DNA of 64,000 bases from Alteraquisediminimonas sediminicola (GCF_019740335.1 NZ_JAHXZS010000001.1:868001-932000), one strand, 5' to 3'. Shown: positions 1-9,106, numbered from the stretch's first letter. Made by a program: numbers and translations. The notes: generated from the sequence alone by a model not told the origin.

Positions 1-1
1 T

Positions 2-820
2 GAGTTCGAAGACATTATCGAACATATTTACGATAGCTGCGAAAAGGCGAAGCTCAACATCGACACCATGATTCACGAGGCGGGCGCGGCGCAATTGGAG
101 GTCAATTTCCTCCATGGCGATCCGCTTCGGCTGGCGGACGAGGTGTTATTGTTCAAGCGAATCGTCCGGCAGGTCGCGCTCGAACATGGGGTGTATGCGA
201 CCTTCCTCGCCAAGCCGATGAGCAACCAACCCGGCAGCGCGATGCACATCCACCAATCATTGACCGACATCGCCACCGGCAAGAATGTGTTCAGCACCGG
301 CAATGGCAAGGATAGCGCGTTGTTCCGCTCCTATATTGCCGGGCTGGTGCGCCTGCTACCGCAGATCACACCCTTGTTTGCGCCCAATGTGAACAGCTAT
401 CGCCGGATGCGCCCGGATTCGGATGCGCCGATCAATGTCCAATGGGGTAGCGACAATCGCTCCTGCGGCCTGCGTATCCCGATCTCCGACAGCAAGAACC
501 GCCGGATCGAAAACCGCCTGCCGGGCGCGGATTCCAACCCCTATCTCGCCATCGCGGCGTCGCTGATCTGCGGCTATATCGGCATGGTTGAGCGGATGCA
601 GCCTCCCAAGAGCATCGCCGGTAATGCCTATAACCGGGCGCGCACCTTGCCCCGCTCGTTGGAAGGCGCGCTTGATCGCTTCAGCCATTGCAAGCCGGTC
701 AAGCAATTGCTGGGCGAGGATTTTTTCGAGATTTTCTACGCCATCAAGGAAAGCGAACTGTTCAACTATCAATCGGTGATCAGCAGCTGGGAGCGCGAAC
801 ATCTGTTGCTGCGGGTCTAG
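2..820 (+). CDS. glutamine synthetase family protein, PuuA-like (5' truncated by window)
   Basis: C-terminal part of a glutamine synthetase fold ligase; the frame is open from base 2 (EFEDIIEHIYD...) so the first ATG at 68 is internal and the real start lies outside the window. Visible family blocks are HEAGAAQLEVNF, the catalytic GSAMHIHQSL, NRSCGLRIP and ENRLPGADSNPYLA, which bind glutamate, ATP and metal. The version of these blocks resembles gamma-glutamylputrescine synthetase (PuuA) more than nitrogen-assimilating GlnA. An FAD amine oxidase-like gene begins 5 bp downstream and an aminotransferase follows, which fits polyamine or amine catabolism through glutamylated intermediates. Substrate is inferred from context only. 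No regulatory site is visible because the promoter is outside the window. Confidence 0.85.
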   Translation, partial: EFEDIIEHIYDSCEKAKLNIDTMIHEAGAAQLEVNFLHGDPLRLADEVLLFKRIVRQVALEHGVYATFLAKPMSNQPGSAMHIHQSLTDIATGKNVFSTGNGKDSALFRSYIAGLVRLLPQITPLFAPNVNSYRRMRPDSDAPINVQWGSDNRSCGLRIPISDSKNRRIENRLPGADSNPYLAIAASLICGYIGMVERMQPPKSIAGNAYNRARTLPRSLEGALDRFSHCKPVKQLLGEDFFEIFYAIKESELFNYQSVISSWEREHLLLRV

Positions 821-824
821 CATC

Positions 825-2117
825 ATGAACAACAACGCCCCCCATATTGGCAACACCCAAAGCTGGTATCAGGCCACGGCCCATGCGGCCCCCGCCGCCG
901 CCCGGCTTGTTGGCGATGCGCGGGTGGATGTCGTCGTCATCGGCGGCGGTTTTACCGGCATCGCCAGCGCCTTGTCGCTGGCCGAGGCGGGACGGTCGGT
1001 GCTGCTGCTGGAGGCTGAGACCATCGGCGCTGGCGCATCGGGCCGCAATGGCGGGCAATTGATCGCAGGGCTGCGTTGGGACGCGAGCGACCTTGTCGAG
1101 CGTTTCGGCATGGCACAGGGCAAGGCATTGTTCGACCTTGCGGTGACGGCGCTGGATCGTGTGCGCGCCCGAATCACGCGGCATGACATCGCCTGCGATT
1201 ATCGCCCCGGCCAGTTTTACGCCGCCGCCCGCCCCGATCATTTCCCGAAAATGACCAAGGAGGTGGCGTTCCTGCGCGATGTTATGGGCTATGACCATGT
1301 AAAGCTGGTCGCGCGGGACGATGTCCACCGCATCGTCAACGCCGATGGCTATTATGGCGGCATCATGGATCGCAACGGCGGCCATTTTCACCCGCTGAAT
1401 TATCTGATCGGCCTTGCCCATGCCGCCGATGCGGCAGGCGTCCGCCTCCATCACCACAGCCCCGCCCGCCGCATCGAACAACTGGGCGATAAAGTCATCG
1501 TCTCCACCGATCATGGCGTAGTCACGGCGGATCATGCGGTCTTGGGCTGCGACAGCGGCATGGGATCGATCCGGCCCGATCTCGCACGTTATGCGATGGC
1601 GGTGATGAATTATAATATCGCGACCGAGCCCTTGGGCGAAGATCGCGCACGCAGCCTGATCCCGGCCAATGCCGCCATTGCCGACAGCCGCTTCGTCCTC
1701 AATTATTTCCGCCTGTCATCCGACCATCGGTTGATCTTTGGCGGCGGCGAGAAATATTCCCCGCGCCCGCCAAAAGACATTCCCGGCTTTGTCCGCCCGC
1801 ATATGGCGCGCGTTTTCCCCTCACTCAACAATATCGGCATCGATTTTGGCTGGGGCGGCGCAGTCGGCGTGTCGCTCAATCGCCTGCCGGTGATGGGGCG
1901 GGATGGGAACATCTTTTACGCCCATGGCTATTCCGGCCAAGGCGCAGCGCTCACAACACTCGCAGGCGAATTAATGGCCGAGGCGATCACCAGCGGCTCC
2001 ACCGGCTTCGATCTGTTCGCCCAATTGCCACATCATCCCTTCCCCGGCGGACGGCTGTTGCGCCACCCGCTCTATGTGCTGGGCATGCTCTATTATGCGC
2101 TGCGGGACCGGATATGA
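825..2117 (+). CDS. FAD-dependent oxidoreductase, DAO family (PuuB-like gamma-glutamylputrescine oxidase candidate)
   Basis: A 430-residue flavoprotein. Residues about 35-60 carry the dinucleotide-binding motif VVVIGGGFTGIASALSLAEA, followed by GAGASGRNGGQL, the second FAD-contact block typical of the D-amino-acid oxidase/glycine oxidase superfamily. Near the C-terminus YAHGYSGQGAALTTLAGEL is the closing FAD block. Family members oxidise a secondary or primary amine to imine, releasing peroxide. It starts 4 bp after the glutamine synthetase-like gene and overlaps the following aminotransferase by ATGA, so the three form one operon. By analogy with puuA-puuB it would oxidise a gamma-glutamylated polyamine; another amine substrate is possible. 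Confidence 0.85.
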   Translation: MNNNAPHIGNTQSWYQATAHAAPAAARLVGDARVDVVVIGGGFTGIASALSLAEAGRSVLLLEAETIGAGASGRNGGQLIAGLRWDASDLVERFGMAQGKALFDLAVTALDRVRARITRHDIACDYRPGQFYAAARPDHFPKMTKEVAFLRDVMGYDHVKLVARDDVHRIVNADGYYGGIMDRNGGHFHPLNYLIGLAHAADAAGVRLHHHSPARRIEQLGDKVIVSTDHGVVTADHAVLGCDSGMGSIRPDLARYAMAVMNYNIATEPLGEDRARSLIPANAAIADSRFVLNYFRLSSDHRLIFGGGEKYSPRPPKDIPGFVRPHMARVFPSLNNIGIDFGWGGAVGVSLNRLPVMGRDGNIFYAHGYSGQGAALTTLAGELMAEAITSGSTGFDLFAQLPHHPFPGGRLLRHPLYVLGMLYYALRDRI

Positions 2118-3463
2118 TTGATCAACAGGGGCTGAATGCCCTTATCGCCCAAGAAGAAGCACGCTTCATCCAGACCAATCCCCGCGCGCAAGCATTGGCG
2201 GCACAATCGGCGCAGCATTGGCACAACGGCGTGCCATTTCATTGGATGCTGGATTGGGGGACTCCCTTCCCCTTGGTCGTCGAACAGGCGCAAGGCGCGA
2301 CGTTGACCAGCGTGGATGGCCAGCAGTTCGATGATTTCTGCTTGGCCGATACCGGCGCAATGTTCGGCCATAGCCCGCCCGCCGTCGCCGCAGCCCTGCG
2401 CCATCAAGCCAGCCGGGGCCTTGGCTATATGCTGCCGGGCGAAGACACGCTCAAAGTCGGCGCGTTATTGAGCCAGCGCTTCGGCCTGCCTTATTGGCAG
2501 GTGACGACCACCGCATCCGAGGCCAATCGCGCGGTCATCCGCTGGTGCCGGGGCATCACCGGGCGGCGCAAGATCCTCATTTTCAACGGCTGCTATCATG
2601 GCGCAGTCGATGATGTGTTTGTCGATCTGCAAGACGGCGCACCGCGTCTGCGTCCCAGCCTGATCGGACAGGTCGCCGATCCTCGCCAAGACACCGTCGT
2701 GATCGAATTCAACGATCTGCCCGCGCTCCAAGCCGCGCTGCATACGGGCGACATCGCCTGTGTGCTGGCCGAACCGGTGATGACCAATGTCGGCATGGTC
2801 CTGCCCGATCCCGGCTATTGGGCCGCTGCCAGCGCGATGATCCGCGCAGCCGAAACGCTACTGATCTTCGATGAAACCCATTGTATTTCCTCCGGCCCCT
2901 CGGGCGAAAGCGGACGGATCGGCATCGCGCCCGATCTATTCGTGATCGGCAAGGCGATTGCAGGCGGCGTGCCGGCTGCGGCCTATGGCTTTTCCGCAGA
3001 TGTCGCCGCCGCGATGGATCGGGTGCAGCGGGATCGCCCCCCCGGCCATAGCGGGATCGGCACGACCCTCTCCGCCAATGCGCTGGCGATGGCGGCGATG
3101 CGGGCGATACTGGAACAGGTCATCACCCCCGAAAATTACGCCCAGATGCTGCCGCTGGCGGATCGGCTTGTCGCCGGGCTACGCGAGGTGATCGCGCATC
3201 ATGGTCTGGATTGGCATGTCGCCCATGTCGGCGCGCGGGTGGAGTTCATATGCACCCCGCGCCCGCCGCGCAACGGCACCGAAGCCCGCGCCGCGATGCA
3301 GGGCCAGCTTGAACATGTCATCCATCTCTATCTGATCAATCGCGGCCTGTTGCTCGCACCATTTCACAATATGGCGCTGATCAGCCCCGCCACCACCGCC
3401 GCGCAAGTCGACCGGCTCATCGCGGGTGTGGAGGGTTTGGCCGCCACGCTATCCGGCATTTAG
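2114..3463 (+). CDS. class III PLP-dependent aminotransferase
   Basis: A 449-residue fold-type I aminotransferase of the GABA/ornithine/glutamate-1-semialdehyde class. The cofactor Asp is in LLIFDETHCISSGPSGESG and the Schiff-base Lys in LFVIGKAIAGGVPAAAYG; GCYHGAVDD is the family block that contacts PLP phosphate. It overlaps the upstream FAD oxidase by 4 bp (ATGA), implying translational coupling and a shared amine catabolic pathway. It could transaminate the aldehyde or amine generated upstream (for example putrescine or GABA), but the exact substrate cannot be read from the sequence. Translation ends 34 bp before a pair of palindromic repeats. Confidence 0.85.
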   Translation: MIDQQGLNALIAQEEARFIQTNPRAQALAAQSAQHWHNGVPFHWMLDWGTPFPLVVEQAQGATLTSVDGQQFDDFCLADTGAMFGHSPPAVAAALRHQASRGLGYMLPGEDTLKVGALLSQRFGLPYWQVTTTASEANRAVIRWCRGITGRRKILIFNGCYHGAVDDVFVDLQDGAPRLRPSLIGQVADPRQDTVVIEFNDLPALQAALHTGDIACVLAEPVMTNVGMVLPDPGYWAAASAMIRAAETLLIFDETHCISSGPSGESGRIGIAPDLFVIGKAIAGGVPAAAYGFSADVAAAMDRVQRDRPPGHSGIGTTLSANALAMAAMRAILEQVITPENYAQMLPLADRLVAGLREVIAHHGLDWHVAHVGARVEFICTPRPPRNGTEARAAMQGQLEHVIHLYLINRGLLLAPFHNMALISPATTAAQVDRLIAGVEGLAATLSGI

Positions 3464-3497
3464 GGCTGCAAACAGGGTATCTAATTCGCCCCCTTTC

Positions 3498-3602
3498 GTC
3501 ATTCCCGCGAAGGCGGGAATCCATAAAACTCTATCGGATCGAAGGTGGGCACCTCTCCCCCTTGGCCTGCCTTGTCTGGATTCCCGCCTACGCGGGAATG
3601 AC
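3498..3602. repeat. REP-like repeat pair in inverted orientation
   Basis: Two 26-bp copies of a palindromic unit (core TTCCCGCGAAGGCGGGAA) at 3498-3523 and 3577-3602 face each other across about 53 bp. Each copy can fold alone and the two can also pair with each other. A second pair with the same core lies at 37970-38069. Both pairs sit between convergent genes. In translation the unit yields WIPAYAGMTKEE-like peptides, a known source of false small genes. Confidence 0.85.
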
Positions 3603-3630
3603 GAAGGAAGAAGAAACCGAGGGGAGAGGC

Positions 3631-4164
3631 TTAGGGCCGATCAAACGGCAGGGACAGCAAGCGCCACAAGGTCTTGTTATATTCGATCAGCAGCCCGGCC
3701 ATATCGGGCGTGGTGCGGATCGCATCGGCGTGGATCGTCACCTTGTCCCCGATCAGGCGGCGCAATTCCAACGTGGCACGGCGCATGTGCCAGTCGCTGG
3801 TAATCAGCCGGATCGAGCCATAGCCCCGGCGCTTGATCCATTTGGCGGATTCCTCGGCATTGGTGCGCGTATCGAAGGAATCGCGATCGAGATCGACGCA
3901 GCAATCGAACAACGACCGGGGATAGCCATAAGCCAAGGCCAGTTCATAAGGCTGCACCGGCCGATCGACGCCCGAAATCAACAGGCGCTTGGCCTGTTTA
4001 TCGGCAACGACCTCCAACCCACGCGCCACCCGCCCGCGCCCGCCCGTCAACGCAATCGCGCCATCGGTGCGGACGCCCGCCAACGGCCCCGGCAAGGTGA
4101 AGGTGAATACCGTCAGGCCAAGGGTCCAGAGAATAAACAGGATAGAAAGCAAGCGCCGGATCAT
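3631..4164 (-). CDS. YdcF/ElyC-like DUF218 domain protein
   Basis: A 177-residue protein with one N-terminal membrane anchor (residues about 4-24, LLSILFILWTLGLTVFTFTL) and a DUF218 domain. Family blocks are DGAIALTGG, KRLLISGVDR, SFDTRTNAEES and LITSDWHMRRA; the last two carry the conserved Asn and His of the presumed active site. SanA/ElyC relatives act in envelope maintenance, but the reaction is not established. It overlaps the end of ftsX by 4 bp (ATGA), so it is the third gene of the ftsE-ftsX operon, an arrangement that supports an envelope or division-related job. Confidence 0.8.
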   Translation of the reverse strand: MIRRLLSILFILWTLGLTVFTFTLPGPLAGVRTDGAIALTGGRGRVARGLEVVADKQAKRLLISGVDRPVQPYELALAYGYPRSLFDCCVDLDRDSFDTRTNAEESAKWIKRRGYGSIRLITSDWHMRRATLELRRLIGDKVTIHADAIRTTPDMAGLLIEYNKTLWRLLSLPFDRP

Positions 4165-5048
4165 AGCATCTTCCGCAGGGTCCGAATGACAGTCACACGC
4201 GCCACCAGCGCCGCCACCATGGCAGCCGCAAGAGGCATCATCGTCAGCAACGCCACATCACTTAAACCAAGGCTTGCCGCCCCGGTCAGTTCCGATTCCA
4301 TCGCGGCCACCCTTTGGCCGAGCAGCGCGATAATCAACGTCGCCACCGCCAGCCCGATCAAACCGCCAAACAATGCATCCAAGGCCGCCCGGCGCTGAAA
4401 ATGACGCGCCAATTGGGCATCGGTCGCGCCCATCAAATGCATCACATCAATCGTCGAGCGATGGGTATTCAGCGTCCCGCGCACCGCCAGCACAATCGCC
4501 GTCATGATCGCGGCGAGCATCATCACCATCACCATCAACGCAATCACGCGGATCGTGCCCAATAAATCCGCAACCGGCGCCAGACCCGCCGCATTATTGT
4601 CGATCCGGGCCGCAGGCGCGACCCGCTTGATCCGCGCGGCGATCACATCCAGCCTTGCGCCGGGACGCAATTCCGCATCGACCATCACCGGCACCGGCAG
4701 ATCATCGCCCAACACATCGGCCCCCAGCCAAGGCGCGAGCAACTGCCGCAATTCCGCCGCGCCCACTTCCTCATGGTGCAAAATCGCAGATTCCGCGCCC
4801 AAATAGACGATCAACGCCGCGCGCTGCGCCTCCAGCCGATCCGGATTCGGCTCGATCAACTGAATGGTCACGCGGCGTTCAAGATCGCCGCCAATCCGCA
4901 CCACCGCATTGCCAATCGCCAGCGTCGCGGCCCCCGCAAGGATCGTCATCACCATCATGATCGCCAGCATCCACGGCATCGGTCCCGATAAACGGGTTTC
5001 CGGCAGCAATTGCCGTTCGGCGGTCGGGGGGCGCAGCCAGCGGATCAT
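4161..5048 (-). CDS. ftsX: cell division ABC transporter permease FtsX
   Basis: A 295-residue FtsX-like permease. The pattern is one N-terminal membrane helix (about residues 27-47), a periplasmic domain (about 50-165) and three C-terminal helices. It is weakly conserved, as usual for alphaproteobacterial FtsX, and the call relies on the membrane topology, the FtsX-type C-terminal helices with VMHLMGATDAQLARHF between TM2 and TM3, and its ATPase partner immediately upstream. FtsEX transmits ATP hydrolysis to periplasmic cell-wall hydrolase activators at the septum. ATGA overlaps at both ends (ftsE upstream, DUF218 gene downstream) show tight translational coupling. Confidence 0.88.
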   Translation of the reverse strand: MIRWLRPPTAERQLLPETRLSGPMPWMLAIMMVMTILAGAATLAIGNAVVRIGGDLERRVTIQLIEPNPDRLEAQRAALIVYLGAESAILHHEEVGAAELRQLLAPWLGADVLGDDLPVPVMVDAELRPGARLDVIAARIKRVAPAARIDNNAAGLAPVADLLGTIRVIALMVMVMMLAAIMTAIVLAVRGTLNTHRSTIDVMHLMGATDAQLARHFQRRAALDALFGGLIGLAVATLIIALLGQRVAAMESELTGAASLGLSDVALLTMMPLAAAMVAALVARVTVIRTLRKML

Positions 5049-5761
5049 TGCGGGCGATAGGTCCGCGCGCCGGGCGGATTCCGCAATGTGCCGGTCGGAT
5101 CGAGAATGCGGCCATTATCGATGCGGATCATTTCCGCGCTGGTAATGCGGCTGAGCAAATGAAGATCATGGGTCGCAACAATGATCGTCGTCCCCAAACG
5201 ATTGAGCGCATCGAACAGATATAACAGCCGTGCCGCCATATCCGGATCGACATTGCCCGTTGGTTCATCCGCGACCAGCACTTCAGGCCGCGCAATTACC
5301 GCCCGCGCAATCGCGACGCGCTGCTGCTCCCCGCCGGAAAGCGTCGCAGGCCGCGCCGCGCCGCGTTCGCCAAGACCCACCCAATTGAGCATTTCCTGCA
5401 CCGGGGCCTGAATTTCACGCTCCCGCACCCCCGCGATCCGCAAGGGCAAGGCGACATTATCAAAGGCGGATAAATGCGGCAGCAGCCGAAAATCCTGAAA
5501 CACCACCCCGATCTTGCGCCGCAGGCCGGGCAGAATATCGCGCGGCATCGTCACGATGTCCTGATCGAACATGCGGATCATGCCCCGGCTGGGCCGCTGG
5601 GCAAGGTACAACAGCCGCAGCAAAGAGGTCTTCCCCGCGCCGGATGGTCCCGTCAAAAAGTAAAACCCGCCCTGACGCAGCGTAAAACTGATGTCCGACA
5701 GGGTTTCGGCGCCGGTCCCATAGCGCAGGCCAACATTTTCAAACTGCACGATGCCGGACAT
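5045..5761 (-). CDS. ftsE: cell division ATP-binding protein FtsE
   Basis: A 238-residue ABC ATPase. Walker A is GPSGAGKTS, the signature LSGGEQQRVAIARA, Walker B VLVADEPTGNVD, and the H-loop is IIVATHD. The start is placed at the ATG giving MSGIVQFENVGLRYG. The frame stays open a further 75 codons upstream, but that stretch is antisense to the start of the divergent zinc-ribbon gene and has no family similarity. It overlaps ftsX by 4 bp. The 126-bp gap to the divergent gene at 5888 should hold both promoters. Confidence 0.93.
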   Translation of the reverse strand: MSGIVQFENVGLRYGTGAETLSDISFTLRQGGFYFLTGPSGAGKTSLLRLLYLAQRPSRGMIRMFDQDIVTMPRDILPGLRRKIGVVFQDFRLLPHLSAFDNVALPLRIAGVREREIQAPVQEMLNWVGLGERGAARPATLSGGEQQRVAIARAVIARPEVLVADEPTGNVDPDMAARLLYLFDALNRLGTTIIVATHDLHLLSRITSAEMIRIDNGRILDPTGTLRNPPGARTYRPQ

Positions 5762-5887
5762 GATCTTGGCAATGGCACAGCAAGGGCCGTGCCGTAAAGC
5801 CATGATCCACAGTTCTAAGAACCTTATCACCATGTTGGATACGGCAATGCTTGCAGCTTGGTGATCTGATGCGTAGATTGCCGCCAT

Positions 5888-6652
5888 ATGATCCTGACCT
5901 GCCCCTCCTGTGCCGCCCGCTATCTTGTTCCCGACAACGCCATTGGCGCGACTGGTCGTCAGGTCCGCTGCGCGTCGTGTCGCCATAGCTGGTATCAGGA
6001 AGGTGCGGCATTGCCCGAACGGCCCGCCCCCGCAGCGCCGGCCACGGCCCCGATGGCACCAGCCGCTCCCGCACCCGCGGCGCCCGCTCCTGTGGTCAGC
6101 CCGTCATTGCCCTTTGCCGATGCCGCGCCGCAGCCTGTCGCAGCGCCGGTCGCGCCCATCGCGCTAAGCCCCCATATCGCGGATGCAGGCCTTGCCGATC
6201 CTTATGCCCATGAGGCCCCGTTCCAGCCGCGCCTCAATCCGGCCCGTCGTAACATGATACTCGCGATCATTTTCGCGGTGATCATGTTTGCAGCGATCGG
6301 CGGGTTAATGGCGTTCGGGCCGAACAACCTCGGCGAACGGCTCGGCATCACCGCCAATGGCGGTCACACGCCGTTGCTGATCCAACAGATCGGCAATGTC
6401 TCGCTCGAAACATCGGCGTCCGGCGATAAATTGCTGGCGCTGTCGGGCCGGGTGATCAACCCCACCGACCAGATCCAGAAAATCCCGCCGGTGCTGGGCG
6501 AAATGCGCGATGCACAGGGCCGCACCATCTATAGCTGGACGATCCGGATCGAGGGCAACAAGCTCGCCGCCAAGGGCAGCGTCGATTTCAACACCGCCGA
6601 GGTCAATCCCCCGCGCGGCACGAAATCCGTCACGATGCGCTTCGCCGACTGA
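5888..6652 (+). CDS. MJ0042-type zinc-ribbon membrane protein
   Basis: A 254-residue protein. Residues 1-39 form an MJ0042-type zinc finger with two CxxC pairs (MILTCPSCAARY and RCASCRHSW). A long Ala/Pro-rich linker follows (about 45-115), then one membrane helix (about 121-142, MILAIIFAVIMFAAIGGLMAF) and a C-terminal soluble domain of the DUF3426 type, starting about residue 160. Such proteins are common in alphaproteobacteria; the function is unknown, though the zinc finger would be cytoplasmic and the C-terminal domain periplasmic. It is divergent from ftsE and overlaps the 3' end of the MATE gene tail to tail by 23 bp. Confidence 0.85.
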   Translation: MILTCPSCAARYLVPDNAIGATGRQVRCASCRHSWYQEGAALPERPAPAAPATAPMAPAAPAPAAPAPVVSPSLPFADAAPQPVAAPVAPIALSPHIADAGLADPYAHEAPFQPRLNPARRNMILAIIFAVIMFAAIGGLMAFGPNNLGERLGITANGGHTPLLIQQIGNVSLETSASGDKLLALSGRVINPTDQIQKIPPVLGEMRDAQGRTIYSWTIRIEGNKLAAKGSVDFNTAEVNPPRGTKSVTMRFAD

Positions 6653-8006
6653 TTTTCATGAGCTGACGGCGCAACCACCACAATCGCGCCGATTGCAACA
6701 ACGCGACCAGCAACATGCCGCCCGCTGCGGCCCAGATCAAGACCATCGGTCCGCCGCCATGGCGGACCATCCACCAGCCACCGATGCCGGTCACGATGAA
6801 AAAGCCGAACATCGTGTTCACCCCGGCCACCACCTGATCGCCCATCGCGCGCAGGACATTGACCAGCACCACCTGCAACGCATCAAACAGCATGAAGGGC
6901 GCAAGCCCGAACAACATCGCCACCGCCAGTGAAACCACCGCTGGATCACTGGAAAAAGGCGCAATCAGGCCATAAGGTGCGCAATAGGCCAACAGGCCAA
7001 ATCCCCCCGTCACCAATACCGCCATGATCGCCGCCAACACGCCTCGCGCCGTCGCCGCCAGCGGCAGCCCCTCGCCCATCGCATTGCCCGCCCTGACCCC
7101 GGCGGCGGAGCCAAAACCCATCGACATGGCAAAACCGAAATTATGGAGCGACAGCATCGTCTGAAACGCGGCAGCCGCGACCGCGCCAAATTGGGTCGAC
7201 AGCACGATCAGCCACGCAAAACCGGCGACTTCAAACCCGGCAGCCAATCCCGGCACCAGCCCGAACCGAGCCAAGGGCCAAAGACCGCGCGCCGCCCGCC
7301 GCCAATCGACCCATGCGACACATCGGATCCCGCGGGTCCGCGCCTCATCAATCCACCAGACCGAAGCGATCATCGCCAGCATCGCCAAGGTCGATGCCAC
7401 CGCCGTCGCCAGCACCGCCCCCACCGCGCCCCATGCAGGCAGGCCGAAATGCCCCCCGGCCCAGGCCCAGGCCAGCACCGCATTCACCGGCAACACGCCA
7501 AGGTTGATCACCATCACCCGGCGCGGGCGGCTGATCCCTTCAAGGAAAAAAGCAGATGCAATCGACAGGAACTGCGCCGGATACGCGACCGCCATCGCCC
7601 GCACCACCGCCGCACCACCGCCTGCCAGATCAGGCGCGACCCCGATGCCGCGCATCAATAAATCCGCGCTCACCAGCAACAAGGCGCACAACACCGTCCC
7701 GATCAGCCCACCCAGCAACAGCCCGCGCCGCCATATATCGCCGGTTTCCAAGGCGTTCCCCGCCCCATCCGCACGCGCGGCAGAGACCAGCACGCCCGAC
7801 ATGGCCGCAATCCCGACAACGATGGTGATGAAGGTAATGCTCCGCCCGGCGGCCAGCACGCCAAGCTCCGCCGTGCCGATGCGGCCGACAATGGCGACAT
7901 CGATCAAATGCATCAGCGTCCAGTTGAGGCTGGTCAGCATGACCGGCCAAGCCAGTCCGAATATGCGGCGAATTTCGTCGCGACGACTGGTGAATATCGG
8001 GATCAT
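6630..8006 (-). CDS. MATE family efflux transporter
   Basis: A 458-residue integral membrane protein with the twelve hydrophobic segments of the multidrug and toxin extrusion family. The start MIPIFTSRRDEIRRIFGLAWPV matches the typical N-terminus (helix 1 with WPVMLTSL). The duplicated halves are recognisable, for example LIDVAIVGRIGTAELGVLAAG in half one and AAFQTMLSLHNFGFAMSMGFGSAAGVRAGNAMG in half two. MATE proteins export cationic drugs and metabolites with H+ or Na+ antiport; the substrate here is unknown. It lies downstream of ndk on the same strand but is separated from it by a strong hairpin, so it is probably transcribed separately. Confidence 0.9.
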   Translation of the reverse strand: MIPIFTSRRDEIRRIFGLAWPVMLTSLNWTLMHLIDVAIVGRIGTAELGVLAAGRSITFITIVVGIAAMSGVLVSAARADGAGNALETGDIWRRGLLLGGLIGTVLCALLLVSADLLMRGIGVAPDLAGGGAAVVRAMAVAYPAQFLSIASAFFLEGISRPRRVMVINLGVLPVNAVLAWAWAGGHFGLPAWGAVGAVLATAVASTLAMLAMIASVWWIDEARTRGIRCVAWVDWRRAARGLWPLARFGLVPGLAAGFEVAGFAWLIVLSTQFGAVAAAAFQTMLSLHNFGFAMSMGFGSAAGVRAGNAMGEGLPLAATARGVLAAIMAVLVTGGFGLLAYCAPYGLIAPFSSDPAVVSLAVAMLFGLAPFMLFDALQVVLVNVLRAMGDQVVAGVNTMFGFFIVTGIGGWWMVRHGGGPMVLIWAAAGGMLLVALLQSARLWWLRRQLMKISRRSAS

Positions 8007-8068
8007 GGCGGCGTCATAGCCCGATCCGCGCGGCGGGGGCTAGAGATAGCTCGCCCGGCGCATAAATG

Positions 8069-8096
8069 ACCGGGTCGGATAGTGATCCGACCCGGT
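8069..8096 (-). terminator. hairpin downstream of ndk (probable terminator)
   Basis: A perfect 12-bp stem (ACCGGGTCGGAT / ATCCGACCCGGT) closes a 4-nt loop 11 bp beyond the ndk stop. The minus-strand sequence after the stem (TCATTTATG) is only partly U-rich, so termination may be incomplete or Rho-assisted. Confidence 0.6.
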
Positions 8097-8106
8097 AAAA
8101 TCAGCT

Positions 8107-8529
8107 TTAGCCGACCAGTTCTTCCGGCTTGAAGAAATAGGCGATTTCGATCGCCGCATTTTCATCCGAGTCCGAACCATGGACCGAATTGGCTTCGATC
8201 GATTCGGCGAACAGCTTGCGGATCGTGCCTTCTGCGGCATCCTTCGGGTTGGTCGCGCCCATGATGTCGCGGTTGCGCTTCACGGCGTCTTCGCCTTCCA
8301 GCGCCTGCACAACGACCGGACCGGAAATCATGAAGGACACCAGTTCGCCAAAGAACGGACGTTCCTTGTGGACGGCATAAAAGCCTTCGGCCTGTTCCTT
8401 GGTCATCTGGATGCGCTTGGAAGCGACAACGCGCAGGCCGGCTTCTTCCAGCTTGGCGGTGACGGCACCGGTCAGGTTACGACGAGTCGCGTCCGGCTTG
8501 ATGATCGAAAAGGTGCGGGTAACAGCCAT
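8107..8529 (-). CDS. ndk: nucleoside diphosphate kinase
   Basis: A 140-residue Ndk, the usual length. The catalytic His is in the hallmark [20 protein letters not shown], and the nucleotide-binding residues are in [14 protein letters not shown] and [14 protein letters not shown]. It transfers the gamma-phosphate of NTPs to NDPs through a phosphohistidine in the cytosol. It stands as a single gene: holC lies about 135 bp upstream on the same strand and a hairpin separates it from the MATE gene downstream. Confidence 0.97.
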   Translation of the reverse strand: MAVTRTFSIIKPDATRRNLTGAVTAKLEEAGLRVVASKRIQMTKEQAEGFYAVHKERPFFGELVSFMISGPVVVQALEGEDAVKRNRDIMGATNPKDAAEGTIRKLFAESIEANSVHGSDSDENAAIEIAYFFKPEELVG

Positions 8530-8665
8530 GGGTTCGCTCCGGAAAATGATGTGATCAGAATGGCCGGTCCCCTAGCCGTTGCTGCACCGCAACGCAAGTC
8601 GAAGGGCGCGTTGAAATGCGGTCAAATCTTGGCCGCAGATAGAAGGACAGCCGCCAAAGCCCCCC

Positions 8666-9106
8666 TTAAGGCCCCTCGCGCCAGCGGCCTTCTTCGTCCT
8701 GCTTCCAATAATGCCGTTCGACATTGTCATTACCCGCCAAGGCTCGCCACGCCGCGCGCGCGCCGTCTATGGTCACCTCGTCAAACAGGTAAAACGCCCG
8801 GTCGAACCCCAACGCCAGATCGCGCCACACGCCATCGACAAGCGCGATATTACGTGCTTCGCCAGTTGGCTGATCTGGCAATGCGAGCAGGATCGGTTGC
8901 GCCGCATCATGTTCGCCGCCTGCGCGGCCATGCGGCAGAAAGCTCTCCGCCTTATACGTCCACAGCAATTGATCGAGCCGATTCAAAAGCCCCTCATCCT
9001 CGGCCACAATCGACATGCGTTCGCCCTGCGCGTGCACCCGCTCACAAATGGCGGGCAACACGCGTTCCAACGGCAATTGCGTCAAATGATAGAAATCAGC
9101 CCTCAA
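8666..9106 (-). CDS. holC: DNA polymerase III chi subunit
   Basis: A 146-residue HolC; C-terminal HYWKQDEEGRWREG is the family hallmark, and LPHGRAGGEHDAAQPILLA matches the central block. Chi links the clamp loader to single-strand binding protein at the replication fork. The start is a TTG at 9106 (MRADFYHLT), since no ATG precedes the conserved N-terminus; it lies inside the last 11 bp of pepA, so translation is probably coupled. pepA-holC is a widespread pair in proteobacteria. Confidence 0.93.
   Translation of the reverse strand: MRADFYHLTQLPLERVLPAICERVHAQGERMSIVAEDEGLLNRLDQLLWTYKAESFLPHGRAGGEHDAAQPILLALPDQPTGEARNIALVDGVWRDLALGFDRAFYLFDEVTIDGARAAWRALAGNDNVERHYWKQDEEGRWREGP

Noticed and set aside
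3426-3803. Open frames translating the REP-like pair (WIPAYAGMTKEE-type peptides)
   Set aside because: Well-known artefact of this palindromic repeat; the frames also overlap real genes on the other strand.
5762-5986. N-terminal extension of ftsE by 75 residues
   Set aside because: Antisense to the start of the zinc-ribbon gene, no similarity to ABC ATPases, and the conserved N-terminus begins at 5761.
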